From: Comamonas badia DSM 17552
GTDB lineage: Bacteria; Pseudomonadota; Gammaproteobacteria; Burkholderiales; Burkholderiaceae_C
NCBI RefSeq assembly: GCF_000484635.1
Contig: NZ_AXVM01000009.1
Coordinates: forward strand, 41,098 to 105,097
DNA: 64,000 nt
Reading direction: 5' to 3'
The position numbers were made by a program, and so were the translations under genes. The notes below the pieces were generated by a model. That model did no database searches, was not told the DNA's origin, and saw only the letters and a program-made list of their open reading frames with translations. Below are positions 46,352 to 58,262 of the stretch, in pieces; the first letter of the stretch is position 1; the number at the start of each line of letters is the position of its first letter.

Positions 46352-48601
46352 TTGTATAGCAAAAAAAATGAAATTCGCACAACCGCCGACGACGAAATTG
46401 AAGGCAGCGTGCAAGGCCACCGTGACGGACATGGTTTCGTGATCCGTGACGATGGTGAGGGCGACATCTATCTACCGCCCAATGAAATGCGCGCCGTGCT
46501 GCACAAGGACCGGGTGCGCGTGCGCATCGTGCGCCAGGACCGGCGCGGGCGCCCTGAAGGGCGCGTGCTTGAAATCATCGAGCGGCCTGCACAGCCCATC
46601 ATCGGGCGCCTGCTCAACGAGGCGGGCATCTGGCTGGTGGCGCCCGAGGACAAACGCTACGGCCAGGATGTGCTCATCCCGAAGACGGCAACGGGCGCCG
46701 CTGCCGTCGGACAGGTCGTCGTGGTGCAGCTGACCGAGCCGCCCGCGCTCTACGGCCAGCCCGTCGGGCGCGTGGCGGAGGTGCTGGGCGAAGTCGATGA
46801 CCCGGGCATGGAGGTTGAAATCGCGGTGCGCAAGTACGGCGTGCCGCATGTGTTTTCCGATGCCTGCCTGGCGCAGGCACAGGCGCTGCCCGATGCGGTA
46901 CGCGCCCAGGACTGGCGCCAGCGGGTGGATCTGACCGACGTGCCCTTTGTCACCATCGATGGCGAAGATGCGCGCGATTTCGACGATGCGGTGTATTGCG
47001 AACCCGCGCGCATCGGCCGCAGCAAGGCCTGGCGCCTGCTGGTGGCGATTGCCGATGTGAGCCACTACGTCGAGTCGGGTGGCGCGATCGACACCGACGC
47101 CTACGACCGTGCCACCAGCGTGTATTTTCCGCGCCGCGTGCTGCCCATGCTGCCGGAGAAGCTCTCCAACGGCCTGTGCTCGCTGAACCCGCAGGTGGCG
47201 CGCCTGGCGATGGTGTGCGACATGATCGTCAGCACCAAGGGCGATATTCACGCCTACCAGTTCTACCCCGCGGTCATCGAGAGCCATGCACGCCTGACCT
47301 ACACCGAAGTGGCGGCCGTGCTCGCCAATACCCGCGGCCCCGAGGCCAGCCGCCTCGCGGATCGGGTGAAGGATTTGCTCAACCTGCATGAAGCGTATCG
47401 CTCGCTGCTGGCCGCGCGCCACGCCCGCGGCGCCGTGGATTTCGAAACGACCGAAACCCAGATCGTCTGCGACGACAACGGCCGCATCGAGAAGATCGTG
47501 CCACGCACCCGCACCGAGGCCCACAGGCTGATCGAGGAGGCCATGCTGGCGGCCAACGTCTGCGCGGCCGATTTCGTGGGCGAACACCAGCGCGCCTGCC
47601 TGTACCGCGTGCATGAAGGACCGACGCCGGAAAAACTCGAGATCCTGCGCGGCTACCTCCGGGCGCTGGCGGTGCAGGCGTCGCTGCCTGAGGACCCTCG
47701 GCCCGGGGCGTTTCAGGCGATCGCCGAGGCCACCAAAGACAGGCCGGATGCGGCGCAGATCCACAGCATGCTGCTGCGCTCCATGCAGCAGGCGATCTAC
47801 ACGCCGATCAACAGCGGGCACTTCGGCCTGGCGTATGAGGCCTACACGCACTTCACCAGCCCGATCCGGCGCTACCCCGATCTGCTGGTGCACCGCGTCA
47901 TCAAGTCCATCCTGGCAGGCAGGAAGTACCAGTTGCCGCCGCTGCCGGTACCCGGAGAGGCCCAGCGCAAGCTGGCACGCCAGTGGGCCAGCCGCGGGCA
48001 GGCACCAGCGGCCTCACCAGCCCCTGCCGGTATGGCCAACCGCCGCGACCTGCAGGGCTGGGAAGCGGCTGGTCTGCATTGCAGCGCCAACGAACGACGC
48101 GCCGACGAAGCCAGCCGCGATGTGCAGGCCTGGCTCAAGTGCCAGTACATGCGCGAGCACCTGGGCGAGGAATACGCAGGCATCGTCACCGCGGCCACGA
48201 GCTTTGGCATCTTCGTGACCCTGGATGGACTCTATGTGGAAGGGCTGGTGCACATCACCGAGCTCGGTGGCGAGTACTTCCGCTTTGATGAAGTGCGCCA
48301 GGAACTGCGCGGTGAGCGCACCGGCGTGCGCTACGGCATAGGTACGCGCCTGCGCGTGCAGGTCAGCCGCGTGGATTTGGACGGCCGCAAGATCGATTTC
48401 CGCCTGGTGCAGGAGCCGGGTTCAGGCGCGACGGAGAAGACGACGGGAGCCAAGGTGGCGCCGCGCAAGGCTTCCAAGGGCAACCGCGACCGGGACGAGC
48501 GGGATGCGGGCGGCAAGGACGCCAAAGCGAAGAAAATCCCCTACAAAGGCAAAGCCGGACGCGAAGCGCATGGCCGGGATGCTCCGCGAAAGAGACGCTG
48601 A
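46352..48601 (+). CDS. rnr: Ribonuclease R
   Basis: A 749-residue 3'-5' exoribonuclease. Cold-shock domains come first ([26 protein letters not shown]), then the RNB catalytic core with the metal aspartates in [16 protein letters not shown], then [29 protein letters not shown], an S1 domain and a basic Lys/Arg-rich tail. No ATG is available near the N-terminus; TTG 46352, preceded by GGAAAGAG, is the likely start. An ATG in the A8 tract (46369) is out of frame. It lacks the N-terminal HTH of E. coli RNase R. Confidence 0.93.
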   Translation: MYSKKNEIRTTADDEIEGSVQGHRDGHGFVIRDDGEGDIYLPPNEMRAVLHKDRVRVRIVRQDRRGRPEGRVLEIIERPAQPIIGRLLNEAGIWLVAPEDKRYGQDVLIPKTATGAAAVGQVVVVQLTEPPALYGQPVGRVAEVLGEVDDPGMEVEIAVRKYGVPHVFSDACLAQAQALPDAVRAQDWRQRVDLTDVPFVTIDGEDARDFDDAVYCEPARIGRSKAWRLLVAIADVSHYVESGGAIDTDAYDRATSVYFPRRVLPMLPEKLSNGLCSLNPQVARLAMVCDMIVSTKGDIHAYQFYPAVIESHARLTYTEVAAVLANTRGPEASRLADRVKDLLNLHEAYRSLLAARHARGAVDFETTETQIVCDDNGRIEKIVPRTRTEAHRLIEEAMLAANVCAADFVGEHQRACLYRVHEGPTPEKLEILRGYLRALAVQASLPEDPRPGAFQAIAEATKDRPDAAQIHSMLLRSMQQAIYTPINSGHFGLAYEAYTHFTSPIRRYPDLLVHRVIKSILAGRKYQLPPLPVPGEAQRKLARQWASRGQAPAASPAPAGMANRRDLQGWEAAGLHCSANERRADEASRDVQAWLKCQYMREHLGEEYAGIVTAATSFGIFVTLDGLYVEGLVHITELGGEYFRFDEVRQELRGERTGVRYGIGTRLRVQVSRVDLDGRKIDFRLVQEPGSGATEKTTGAKVAPRKASKGNRDRDERDAGGKDAKAKKIPYKGKAGREAHGRDAPRKRR
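46353..46382 (-). promoter_or_regulatory. Promoter of tRNA-Leu
   Basis: On the minus strand, -35 TTGTGC (46382-46377), an 18-bp spacer containing an eight-T run, and -10 TATACA (46358-46353), 21 bases before the tRNA 5' end. It overlaps the first codons of rnr on the other strand. Confidence 0.6.
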
Positions 48602-49356
48602 TGAAGATGAATCAAAAAATCGCCATCGTCACGGGCGCCGGCTCGGGCATTGGCCGCGCAGCCGCACTGGCCCTGCTGCGCGACGGCTGGTGCGTTGCTC
48701 TTGCGGGCAGGCGCGCAAAGCCGTTGCAGGAAGTCGCCGGCGGGTGGGCTGTGGGCGGCGCGGCCCTTGCCGTTCCCACCGATGTCGCGGATCCGGTGGC
48801 CATGCGCCATTTGTTCGATGCCACGGTGGAGCGTTTTGGCCGCGTGGATCTGCTCTTCAACAACGCGGGCAATGGCGCGCCCGCCATCCCGCTCGATGAG
48901 CTGTCGGTGGAACAGTGGAAAGCCGTGGTGGATGTCAACCTCAACGGCATGTTCTACGGCATCCAGAACGCCTTTCGCGTGATGAAGGCGCAAGCGCCGC
49001 GCGGCGGGCGCATCATCAACAATGGTTCGATCTCGGCGCATGTACCGCGCCCGAATTCCATCGCCTACACCGCCACCAAGCACGCGGTCTCGGGCATGAC
49101 CAAGTCGGCGTCGCTCGATGGGCGCCACTTCGACATTGCCGTGGGTCAGATCGACGTCGGCAATGCCGATACGCCGCTGGCGCACCGGCTCACCCAGGGC
49201 GTGATGCAGGCGCATGGGGCGGTGGCCGAGGAACCACTGATGGATGTAGGCATCGTCGGGCAATCCGTGCTTTACATGGCCAATCTGCCACTGACGGCCA
49301 ATGTGCTGTTTCACACCGTCATGGCAACCAGGATGCCATTTGTGGGCAGGGGGTAG
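48601..49356 (+). CDS. SDR-family oxidoreductase
   Basis: A 251-residue short-chain dehydrogenase with the classical elements TGAGSGIG at ~11-18, NNAG, the catalytic Ser in NNGSISAHV, and Tyr-x3-Lys in YTATK. AGRRAK after beta-2 favours NADP. The substrate is unknown. Its ATG overlaps the rnr stop (TGATG), so it is translationally coupled to RNase R; an ATG at 48607 is also possible. Confidence 0.88.
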   Translation: MKMNQKIAIVTGAGSGIGRAAALALLRDGWCVALAGRRAKPLQEVAGGWAVGGAALAVPTDVADPVAMRHLFDATVERFGRVDLLFNNAGNGAPAIPLDELSVEQWKAVVDVNLNGMFYGIQNAFRVMKAQAPRGGRIINNGSISAHVPRPNSIAYTATKHAVSGMTKSASLDGRHFDIAVGQIDVGNADTPLAHRLTQGVMQAHGAVAEEPLMDVGIVGQSVLYMANLPLTANVLFHTVMATRMPFVGRG

Positions 49357-49360
49357 GGCC

Positions 49361-50089
49361 ATGCGCAATTTCATTCGCAGCGCGCTGCTGGCGTGCCTGT
49401 GCTGCATGGGTGCGGTCTGGGCCCAGGGTGCTTCACAGGATGCCATGGCAGACCGGGTCCTGCCCTGCACCGCGTGCCATGGCGAAGAGGGGCGCGCCAC
49501 GCCCGATGGCTATTTCCCGCGCATCGCCGGCAAGCCTGCAGGCTACCTCTACAACCAGTTGCGCAATTTCCGCGAAGGGCGGCGCAGCTATCCCCAGATG
49601 GCTTATCTGCTCACGCACCTGACGGACGGCTATCTGTACGCCATGGCCAGTCATTTTTCCGAGCTGCAGCTGCCTTACGCCGCGCCCGCACCCGCAACGG
49701 CACCGCAGGCGGTGCTTGAGCGCGGGGAGGCACTTGTTCGCCATGGCGATGCAACGCGTGACTTGCCGGCGTGCCAGCAGTGCCACGGCCAGAAGCTCAC
49801 CGGCGCGGAGCCGTTCATTCCCAGCCTGCTGGGTCTGTCGCGAGACTACTTGAGCAGCCAGTTGGGGGCCTGGCGCACCGGCCAGCGCCATGCGCCGGCA
49901 CCCGACTGCATGGCGCAGATAGCCAGGCACCTGTCCCTGGACGATGTGCAGGCGGTGGCCGCCTGGCTCTCCGTCCAGGCCGTGCCGGATGACGGCAAGG
50001 CTGCAGCCCATGCACCCGACACCCTGCCGCTGCGCTGCGGCAGCCTGCAAGTGCAGTTGCCCCCTGACCAGCGCGGAGAGCAGCGATGA
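49361..50089 (+). CDS. Diheme c-type cytochrome (c4-like)
   Basis: A 242-residue protein with a signal peptide (IRSALLACLCCMGAVWAQGA) and two CxxCH heme sites: CTACHGEEGRATPDGYFPRIAGKP and CQQCHGQKL. This is the tandem layout of cytochrome c4 or of dehydrogenase-associated cytochromes. It is periplasmic. It starts 4 bases after the SDR stop and overlaps the triheme gene by 4 bases (ATGA). Confidence 0.87.
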   Translation: MRNFIRSALLACLCCMGAVWAQGASQDAMADRVLPCTACHGEEGRATPDGYFPRIAGKPAGYLYNQLRNFREGRRSYPQMAYLLTHLTDGYLYAMASHFSELQLPYAAPAPATAPQAVLERGEALVRHGDATRDLPACQQCHGQKLTGAEPFIPSLLGLSRDYLSSQLGAWRTGQRHAPAPDCMAQIARHLSLDDVQAVAAWLSVQAVPDDGKAAAHAPDTLPLRCGSLQVQLPPDQRGEQR

Positions 50090-51369
50090 AGCGGCGGATT
50101 TTTGGGCCGATCGCCCTGGCAGCTGCCGCGCTCGTGGCCGTAGCGGTTTACGCGGTGTCGGCGTTGAACCGGCTTGGCGAAACCCCTCTGGGCTCTGGCA
50201 GCCCGGCTGCCACATCGCCAGAAGTGGTGGCCCGCGGAGCCTACCTCGCCCGCATCGGGGACTGCGCGTCGTGCCACACCCAGCCGGGCGGCGCTGACTA
50301 CGCTGGCGGGCGAGCCATCCGAACCCCGTTTGGTGCGGTGTATTCGAGCAACCTCACGCCCGACGACGCCACCGGACTGGGGCACTGGACGCCCGATGAG
50401 TTCTGGCGCGCACTGCACAACGGCCGCTCGCGCGATGGGCGGCTGCTGTATCCGGCGTTCCCTTACACCGAATACACCCATGTGACGCGCGAGGATGCGG
50501 ATGCGATCTTCAGCTATCTGCGCACGCTCGCGCCCGTGCGGCAGGAGCCGGTACGCCATCAGCTGGATTTTCCTTACAGCACCCAGGCGGCGCTGGCCGT
50601 CTGGCGGGCGCTGTACTTCCGCCCGGGCAGCGGCGAAGTGGCGCAGCAGGCGAGCCCCGAGCTGACCCGCGGTGCCTACCTGACGCAAGGCCTGGGGCAC
50701 TGCGCTGCCTGCCACACACCGCGCAACGCGCTGGGCGGGCTGCGCAGCGATGCACCTTTGGGCGGCGGGCTCGTGGAGGGCGACGCCTGGTGGGCGCCTT
50801 CACTCACGTCGGAGGCGCAGGCCGGCGTTTCCCAATGGGCTGAGGATGACGTCGTGGCACTGCTCACCCGCGGCGTTTCGGCGCAGGCCGGCGTCTCCGG
50901 GCCCATGGCTGAAGTGGTGTTCAGCAGCCTCCAGTACCTGGATGCGGAGGACGCCCGCGCGATGGCGGCCTGGCTGCGCCAGTTGCCGCAGAGGGCGGAG
51001 ACTGCCGCGCATGGCAAGCCACCCCCTGCGGGCGTACTCGAGCGCGGCCACGAGATCTACCACGACCAATGCGCCCAATGCCATGACGACGAGGGGCAGG
51101 GCAAGCCGGGAGCATTCCCGGCGCTGGCCGGCAACCGGGCGGTGCGCATGGCCGAACCCTTGAACCTCGTGCAGATCGTGCTGCACGGCGGCTATCTTCC
51201 CGCGACGGCGGGCAATCCCCGCCCCTACGGCATGCCGCCATTTCGCCAGAGCCTGTCGGACGACGACGTGGCGGCCGTTCTGTCCTACATCCGCGATGCC
51301 TGGGGCAATGGGGCGCCGCCCGTTGGCATTGTGGGCGTTCACCGCGCGCGTGAGCGCGCCGGTTCGTGA
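50086..51369 (+). CDS. Triheme c-type cytochrome
   Basis: A 427-residue protein with an N-terminal membrane/signal segment (GPIALAAAALVAVAVYAVSAL) and three CxxCH sites: CASCH, CAACH and CAQCH. Length and spacing resemble the cytochrome subunit of alcohol, aldehyde or gluconate dehydrogenases (AYLARIGDCASCHTQPGG..., PFGAVYSSNLTPD). No quinoprotein or flavin dehydrogenase subunit is adjacent, so its electron donor is unknown. Confidence 0.87.
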   Translation: MKRRIFGPIALAAAALVAVAVYAVSALNRLGETPLGSGSPAATSPEVVARGAYLARIGDCASCHTQPGGADYAGGRAIRTPFGAVYSSNLTPDDATGLGHWTPDEFWRALHNGRSRDGRLLYPAFPYTEYTHVTREDADAIFSYLRTLAPVRQEPVRHQLDFPYSTQAALAVWRALYFRPGSGEVAQQASPELTRGAYLTQGLGHCAACHTPRNALGGLRSDAPLGGGLVEGDAWWAPSLTSEAQAGVSQWAEDDVVALLTRGVSAQAGVSGPMAEVVFSSLQYLDAEDARAMAAWLRQLPQRAETAAHGKPPPAGVLERGHEIYHDQCAQCHDDEGQGKPGAFPALAGNRAVRMAEPLNLVQIVLHGGYLPATAGNPRPYGMPPFRQSLSDDDVAAVLSYIRDAWGNGAPPVGIVGVHRARERAGS

Positions 51370-51376
51370 GCCGCGC

Positions 51377-51736
51377 ATGCCAGTCCTGAACAGCGATCCA
51401 AGGTCCTGGTGGATACTCTGCCTGTGTGCCGAGTGGTGCAATGTCTGCCGCGCTCTGCACCCGGATTTCGAAGCTCTGTCGGCCGATTGGCCTCAAATCC
51501 GCTTTGCCTGGGTGGATGTGGAAGACGAAGAAGCGCTGGTGGAGGAACTCGAAATCGAGACTTTCCCCACCATGCTGATCGGCAACGCGGACGAGGTGCG
51601 CTTCCTCGGTCCCGTGCAGCCGCGCGCCGAGGTGCTGGCGCGCCTGCTGGCAGGTCTGACCTCTGACGATGGCGTGGCGCTGGACGATCCTGCTGCGCTG
51701 GCAGCGCTCCAGGCCGTCATCCTGAGCCGCACGTGA
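51377..51736 (+). CDS. Thioredoxin-like protein
   Basis: A 119-residue thioredoxin-fold protein with an atypical active site, CAEWCNVCR (CNVC rather than CGPC), the acidic segment FAWVDVEDEEALVEELEIETFPTMLI with the cis-proline, and no signal peptide. It starts 7 bases after the triheme cytochrome and ends the rnr-SDR-cytochrome run. A cytoplasmic location makes a direct role in heme maturation unlikely. Confidence 0.8.
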   Translation: MPVLNSDPRSWWILCLCAEWCNVCRALHPDFEALSADWPQIRFAWVDVEDEEALVEELEIETFPTMLIGNADEVRFLGPVQPRAEVLARLLAGLTSDDGVALDDPAALAALQAVILSRT

Positions 51737-51767
51737 GTGCCAAGTGGCCTCCCGGCGATTGAAGCTG

Positions 51768-51796
51768 TTGAAAATTGGGGTTTTTTTCACTACAAT
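51768..51796 (+). promoter_or_regulatory. Strong sigma-70-type promoter for rimP-nusA-infB
   Basis: TTGAAA (51768-51773), a 17-bp spacer with a T7 run, and TACAAT (51791-51796). Transcription should start near 51803, just before the terminator hairpin. Confidence 0.75.
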
Positions 51797-51806
51797 GCTA
51801 GCTTCA

Positions 51807-51849
51807 CGACCAAAACGGGCGGGTTTCAACCGCCCGTTTTTTTTGGTCG
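51807..51849 (+). terminator. Leader terminator upstream of rimP
   Basis: An 11-bp stem, AAAACGGGCGG/CCGCCCGTTTT, with a 7-base loop and eight Ts; outer CGACC/GGTCG can extend it. It lies directly after the promoter start region, so it is an attenuator for the nusA operon rather than only the end of the upstream operon. It is symmetrical enough to work on both strands. Confidence 0.8.
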
Positions 51850-51902
51850 TTTGACTTTTGACCGGGCGGCGCAGCGCGCTGTCCCCAGGAGCGCAGACAG
51901 CA

Positions 51903-52472
51903 GTGGCATTGCAGCAAGTCGTCCAGCAGACCGTAGAGGGCCTGGGTTTCGAACTCGTGGAGATAGAGCACTCCGCGGGAGGCGTGCTGCGCGTCACCAT
52001 CGATGTGCCCTGGGAGCCGGCGCAGACAGAACGTTTCATCACCGTGGACGATTGCGAGGCGGTGACTCGCCAGCTGCAGTTTGCCCTGGAAGTGGAAGAT
52101 GCCGATTACAGGCGCCTGGAGGTCTCGTCGCCGGGCATAGACCGGCTGCTGCGCAACGAAACGGATCTCGATCGCTTTTGCGGCGAACAAGTCGACATCA
52201 CGCTCAAGGCCCCATTGGGCGCTGCGGCGCAGGGCCAGGTGGCGGCCAATCGCAAGAAGTTCAGGGGCCTGCTGGCGCGCGGCGATGCGGGCAGCTGGCA
52301 GATCAGCTGGAGCGATGCGCCCGCTCCCAAGCCAGGGCAGCGCATCAGCAAGAAGCGTGAAAGCGCTCCCGTTCAGGTGCTGGGCTTCGTGTGGGATGAG
52401 CTGCGCGAAGCCAGGCTCGCGCCGGTCGTCAATTTCAAGGGGCGCGGCGTCAAGGCGCCGCCGCAGGGCTGA
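51903..52472 (+). CDS. rimP: Ribosome maturation factor RimP
   Basis: A 189-residue RimP (30S subunit maturation). It begins with the typical [22 protein letters not shown] and contains [19 protein letters not shown] and [15 protein letters not shown]. There is no ATG; GTG 51903 gives the family N-terminus with AGGAG 11 bases upstream. A TTG at 51858 would add 15 unlikely residues. First gene of the transcription-translation operon. Confidence 0.9.
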   Translation: MALQQVVQQTVEGLGFELVEIEHSAGGVLRVTIDVPWEPAQTERFITVDDCEAVTRQLQFALEVEDADYRRLEVSSPGIDRLLRNETDLDRFCGEQVDITLKAPLGAAAQGQVAANRKKFRGLLARGDAGSWQISWSDAPAPKPGQRISKKRESAPVQVLGFVWDELREARLAPVVNFKGRGVKAPPQG

Positions 52473-52543
52473 GCGATAGAAACACTACGGGGCTGCCGTC
52501 TGCAATGGCGGCCCACCGACATTTGGAAACAGGAGTGCGAGGC

Positions 52544-54031
52544 ATGAATCGCGAGTTGTTGATGCTCATCGAGGCGATTTCACGCGAAAAGAGCGTGGAA
52601 CACGATGTGGTGATGGGAGCGGTGGAATCGGCGCTGGCCCAGGCTACGAAGAAGCTCTACCAGGGCGATGTGGACATCCGCGTGGCGATCGACCCCGAGA
52701 CCGGCGAGCATGAAACCTTCCGCCGCTGGCTGGTCGTGCCCGATGATGCCGGTCTGCAGAACCCGGACGCCGAAGAAATGCTGATGGATGCCCAGGAGCG
52801 TGTGCCAGGCGTTCAGGTCGGCGAGTACATCGAGGAGCCGGTGGATTCGGTGCCGATCGGGCGCATCGGCGCGATGGCGGCCAAGCAGGTCATCCTGCAG
52901 AAAATCCGTGATGCCGAGCGCGAGACCCTGCTCAACGACTTCATGAGCCGCGGCGAGAAGATTTTCACCGGCACCGTCAAGCGCATGGACAAGGGCGACA
53001 TCATCGTCGAGAGCGGACGCGTGGAAGGGCGCCTGCGCCGCGGCGAGATGATTCCCAAGGAAAACCTGCGCAGCGGCGACCGCGTGCGCGCCATGATCAT
53101 GGAGGTGGACCTGACGCTGCGCGGCGCGCCCATCCTGCTCTCTCGCTCGGCGCCGGAGTTCATGATCGAACTGTTTCGCAACGAGGTGCCCGAGATCGAA
53201 CAGGGCCTGCTCGAAATCAAGAGCTGCGCGCGCGACGCCGGCAGCCGCGCCAAGATTGCCGTCCTCTCGCACGACAAGCGCGTGGATCCCATCGGCACCT
53301 GCGTCGGCGTGCGCGGCACGCGCGTGAATGCGGTCACCAACGAGCTGGCCGGCGAGCGCGTGGATATCGTGCTCTGGAGCGAAGACCCGGCGCAGTTCGT
53401 CATCGGTGCGCTGGCGCCGGCCAACGTGCAATCCATCGTCGTCGATGAGGAAAAGCACGCGATGGACGTGGTGGTGGACGAGGAAAACCTGGCGATCGCC
53501 ATCGGCCGCGGCGGGCAGAACGTGCGCCTGGCGTCCGACCTGACCGGCTGGAAGATCAACATCATGGATGCGGCCGAATCGGCGCAGAAGGAAGCCGACG
53601 AGACCAGCGTCGCACGCCAGCTGTTCATGGAAAAGCTCGACGTGGACCAGGACATCGCCGACATCCTGATTCAGGAAGGCTTCGAAAACCTCGAAGAAGT
53701 GGCCTACGTGCCGCTGCAGGAGATGCTGGAAATCGAAGGCTTCGACGAAGAAATCGTCAACGAACTTCGCACCCGCGCCAAGGACGCCTTGCTGACGATG
53801 CAGATCGTGCGCGAGCAGGTGGTTGGCAAGGTGGATGAAGACCTGCGCGAGTTGCCCGGCCTGAATGCCGACCTGATCGTCAAGCTGGCGGCGGGCGGCA
53901 TCACGACGCGCGACGATCTGGCCGATCTGGCCGTGGATGAGCTGGTGGAGCTCACCGGCCAGAGCGAGGATGAAGCCAAGGCCTTGATCCTGAAAGCCCG
54001 CGAACACTGGTTTGCCGCGGGCGATGAATGA
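52544..54031 (+). CDS. nusA: Transcription termination/antitermination protein NusA
   Basis: A 495-residue NusA. The N-terminal RNA-polymerase-binding domain ([18 protein letters not shown]) is followed by S1 ([24 protein letters not shown]), two KH domains ([35 protein letters not shown]) and two C-terminal acidic repeats. It modulates pausing and termination and often autoregulates its operon. ATG 52544 is chosen; the frame is open 13 codons upstream. Confidence 0.96.
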   Translation: MNRELLMLIEAISREKSVEHDVVMGAVESALAQATKKLYQGDVDIRVAIDPETGEHETFRRWLVVPDDAGLQNPDAEEMLMDAQERVPGVQVGEYIEEPVDSVPIGRIGAMAAKQVILQKIRDAERETLLNDFMSRGEKIFTGTVKRMDKGDIIVESGRVEGRLRRGEMIPKENLRSGDRVRAMIMEVDLTLRGAPILLSRSAPEFMIELFRNEVPEIEQGLLEIKSCARDAGSRAKIAVLSHDKRVDPIGTCVGVRGTRVNAVTNELAGERVDIVLWSEDPAQFVIGALAPANVQSIVVDEEKHAMDVVVDEENLAIAIGRGGQNVRLASDLTGWKINIMDAAESAQKEADETSVARQLFMEKLDVDQDIADILIQEGFENLEEVAYVPLQEMLEIEGFDEEIVNELRTRAKDALLTMQIVREQVVGKVDEDLRELPGLNADLIVKLAAGGITTRDDLADLAVDELVELTGQSEDEAKALILKAREHWFAAGDE

Positions 54032-54054
54032 GATCGGGGAGGAACGTACTGCAT

Positions 54055-56859
<2,805 letters not shown>

Positions 56860-56862
56860 AAG

Positions 56863-56921
56863 GTTGAGCGTTCAGCGTTGGGCGTTCAGCGACGCTCAAC
56901 GCTCAATGCTCAACGCTCAAC
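56863..56921. repeat. Long hairpin of GTTGAGC-type repeats between infB and rbfA
   Basis: Left arm 56863-56891 and right arm 56893-56921 (29 bases each, about 4-5 mismatches) are built from a degenerate GTTGAGC/GCTCAAC heptamer unit. The right arm ends one base before the rbfA ATG, so no Shine-Dalgarno sequence exists there. Confidence 0.75.
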
Positions 56922-56922
56922 G

Positions 56923-57294
56923 ATGAAAAAGCATTCCGGCCCCCACCGCGACCTGCGCATCGCCGACCAGATCCAGCGCGATCTGGCCGAGCTGATCCGC
57001 GGGCTGAAAGACCCGCGCGTCGGCATGGTCACGCTGCAGGCGGTGGAGGTCACGCCCGATTACGCGCACGCCAAGGTGTTCTTCAGCGTGCTGGTGGGCG
57101 ACGGAGAGGCCTCGCAGGAGGCGCTGAACCTGTCCGCCGGATTTCTGCGCAACAGCCTGTTCAAGCGGCTGCAGATTCACACCGTGCCGACGCTGCATTT
57201 CGTCTACGACCGCACCAGCGAGCGCGCGGCCGACATGAACGCGCTGATCGCACGCGCCGTGGCTTCCCGCTCCAAAGACGAGGACGCAGGATGA
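56923..57294 (+). CDS. rbfA: Ribosome-binding factor A
   Basis: A 123-residue RbfA (30S maturation, cold adaptation). It contains [44 protein letters not shown] and [22 protein letters not shown] 56923 is the natural start but has no ribosome-binding site, because a repeat hairpin occupies the leader; translation may depend on coupling to infB. It overlaps truB (ATGA). Confidence 0.94.
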   Translation: MKKHSGPHRDLRIADQIQRDLAELIRGLKDPRVGMVTLQAVEVTPDYAHAKVFFSVLVGDGEASQEALNLSAGFLRNSLFKRLQIHTVPTLHFVYDRTSERAADMNALIARAVASRSKDEDAG

Positions 57295-58262
57295 CGGCTG
57301 CCCCACGCATCCGGGTGCAGCGGCGCCCGGTGCATGGGGTGCTGCTGCTCGATAAACCCCTGGGCCTCTCCAGCAACCAGGCGCTGCAGAAGGCCAAGTG
57401 GCTGCTGCGCGCGGAGAAGGCCGGGCATACCGGCACGCTCGACCCCATGGCCACCGGCGTGCTGCCGCTGTGCTTTGGCGCGGCGACCAAATTCAGCGCG
57501 CTGCAGCTCGATGCGCCCAAGCGCTACGAGGCACTGGTGGTGCTGGGCGTGACGACCAGCACGGGTGATGCCGAGGGCGAGGTGCTGAGCCGCACGCCCG
57601 TGGAGGCCGCCATGCTCGCGCCCGAGCGTCTGGCCGCCGTCACGCGCCAGTTCATTGGCTGCATAGCGCAGGTGCCGCCCATGCACAGCGCGCTCAAGAA
57701 GGATGGCAAGGCGCTGTACGAATATGCCCGCGCGGGTGTCGCGGTGGAGCGGGCCGCGCGCCGCGTTGAAATATTCAAGCTAAATATGGCTGTAACGCAG
57801 GATGGACAAGCGCGACCAGCTATCAAAATGGATGTTGCCTGCAGCAAGGGCACTTACATCCGCACCTTGGCCGAGGACATGGGCAAAGCCTTGGGCTGCG
57901 GCGCGCACCTGGGTGCGCTGCGTCGTACCGAGACGGGCGGCATCGGTCTTTCCCGCTGCATAGGCCTGGTCGAGCTCGAAGCACTCTCCGAGGCCGAACG
58001 GCCCACGCATCTGCTGCCGACGGATGCGCTGCTGGCCGAGCACACCCGCATCACTTTGGCGCCCGAAGAAGCTGGGCGCTTTCTCTCCGGCCTGCGCCGC
58101 CGCGGCGCCTGGCCCGACCAGCCTGCCGTCGCCGTCTATGGCGAGCAGCCACCTGCGCTGCTCGGCGTCGGCCACGTCACGGCTGGCGAACTCATTCCCG
58201 ACCGGCTCCTGAGCCCCCTTGAAATCCAGCAAATCCTGCAAGAAGAAGCACTGACATCATGA
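57291..58262 (+). CDS. truB: tRNA pseudouridine(55) synthase TruB
   Basis: A 323-residue TruB. The catalytic Asp is in [40 protein letters not shown] and [15 protein letters not shown] are family motifs, and a C-terminal PUA-like domain follows. It makes pseudouridine 55 in the T-loop of tRNAs. The segment [20 protein letters not shown] comes from a copy of the dispersed ~50-bp repeat and stands out by AT-rich codons. It overlaps typA by 4 bases. Confidence 0.95.
   Translation: MTAAPRIRVQRRPVHGVLLLDKPLGLSSNQALQKAKWLLRAEKAGHTGTLDPMATGVLPLCFGAATKFSALQLDAPKRYEALVVLGVTTSTGDAEGEVLSRTPVEAAMLAPERLAAVTRQFIGCIAQVPPMHSALKKDGKALYEYARAGVAVERAARRVEIFKLNMAVTQDGQARPAIKMDVACSKGTYIRTLAEDMGKALGCGAHLGALRRTETGGIGLSRCIGLVELEALSEAERPTHLLPTDALLAEHTRITLAPEEAGRFLSGLRRRGAWPDQPAVAVYGEQPPALLGVGHVTAGELIPDRLLSPLEIQQILQEEALTS
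57775..57831 (-). repeat. ~50-bp dispersed repeat, copy in truB
   Basis: The minus strand reads ATTTTGATAGCTGGTCGCGC, then TTGTCCATCCTGCGTTACAG and CCATATTTAG. It is in frame within truB. Confidence 0.7.
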
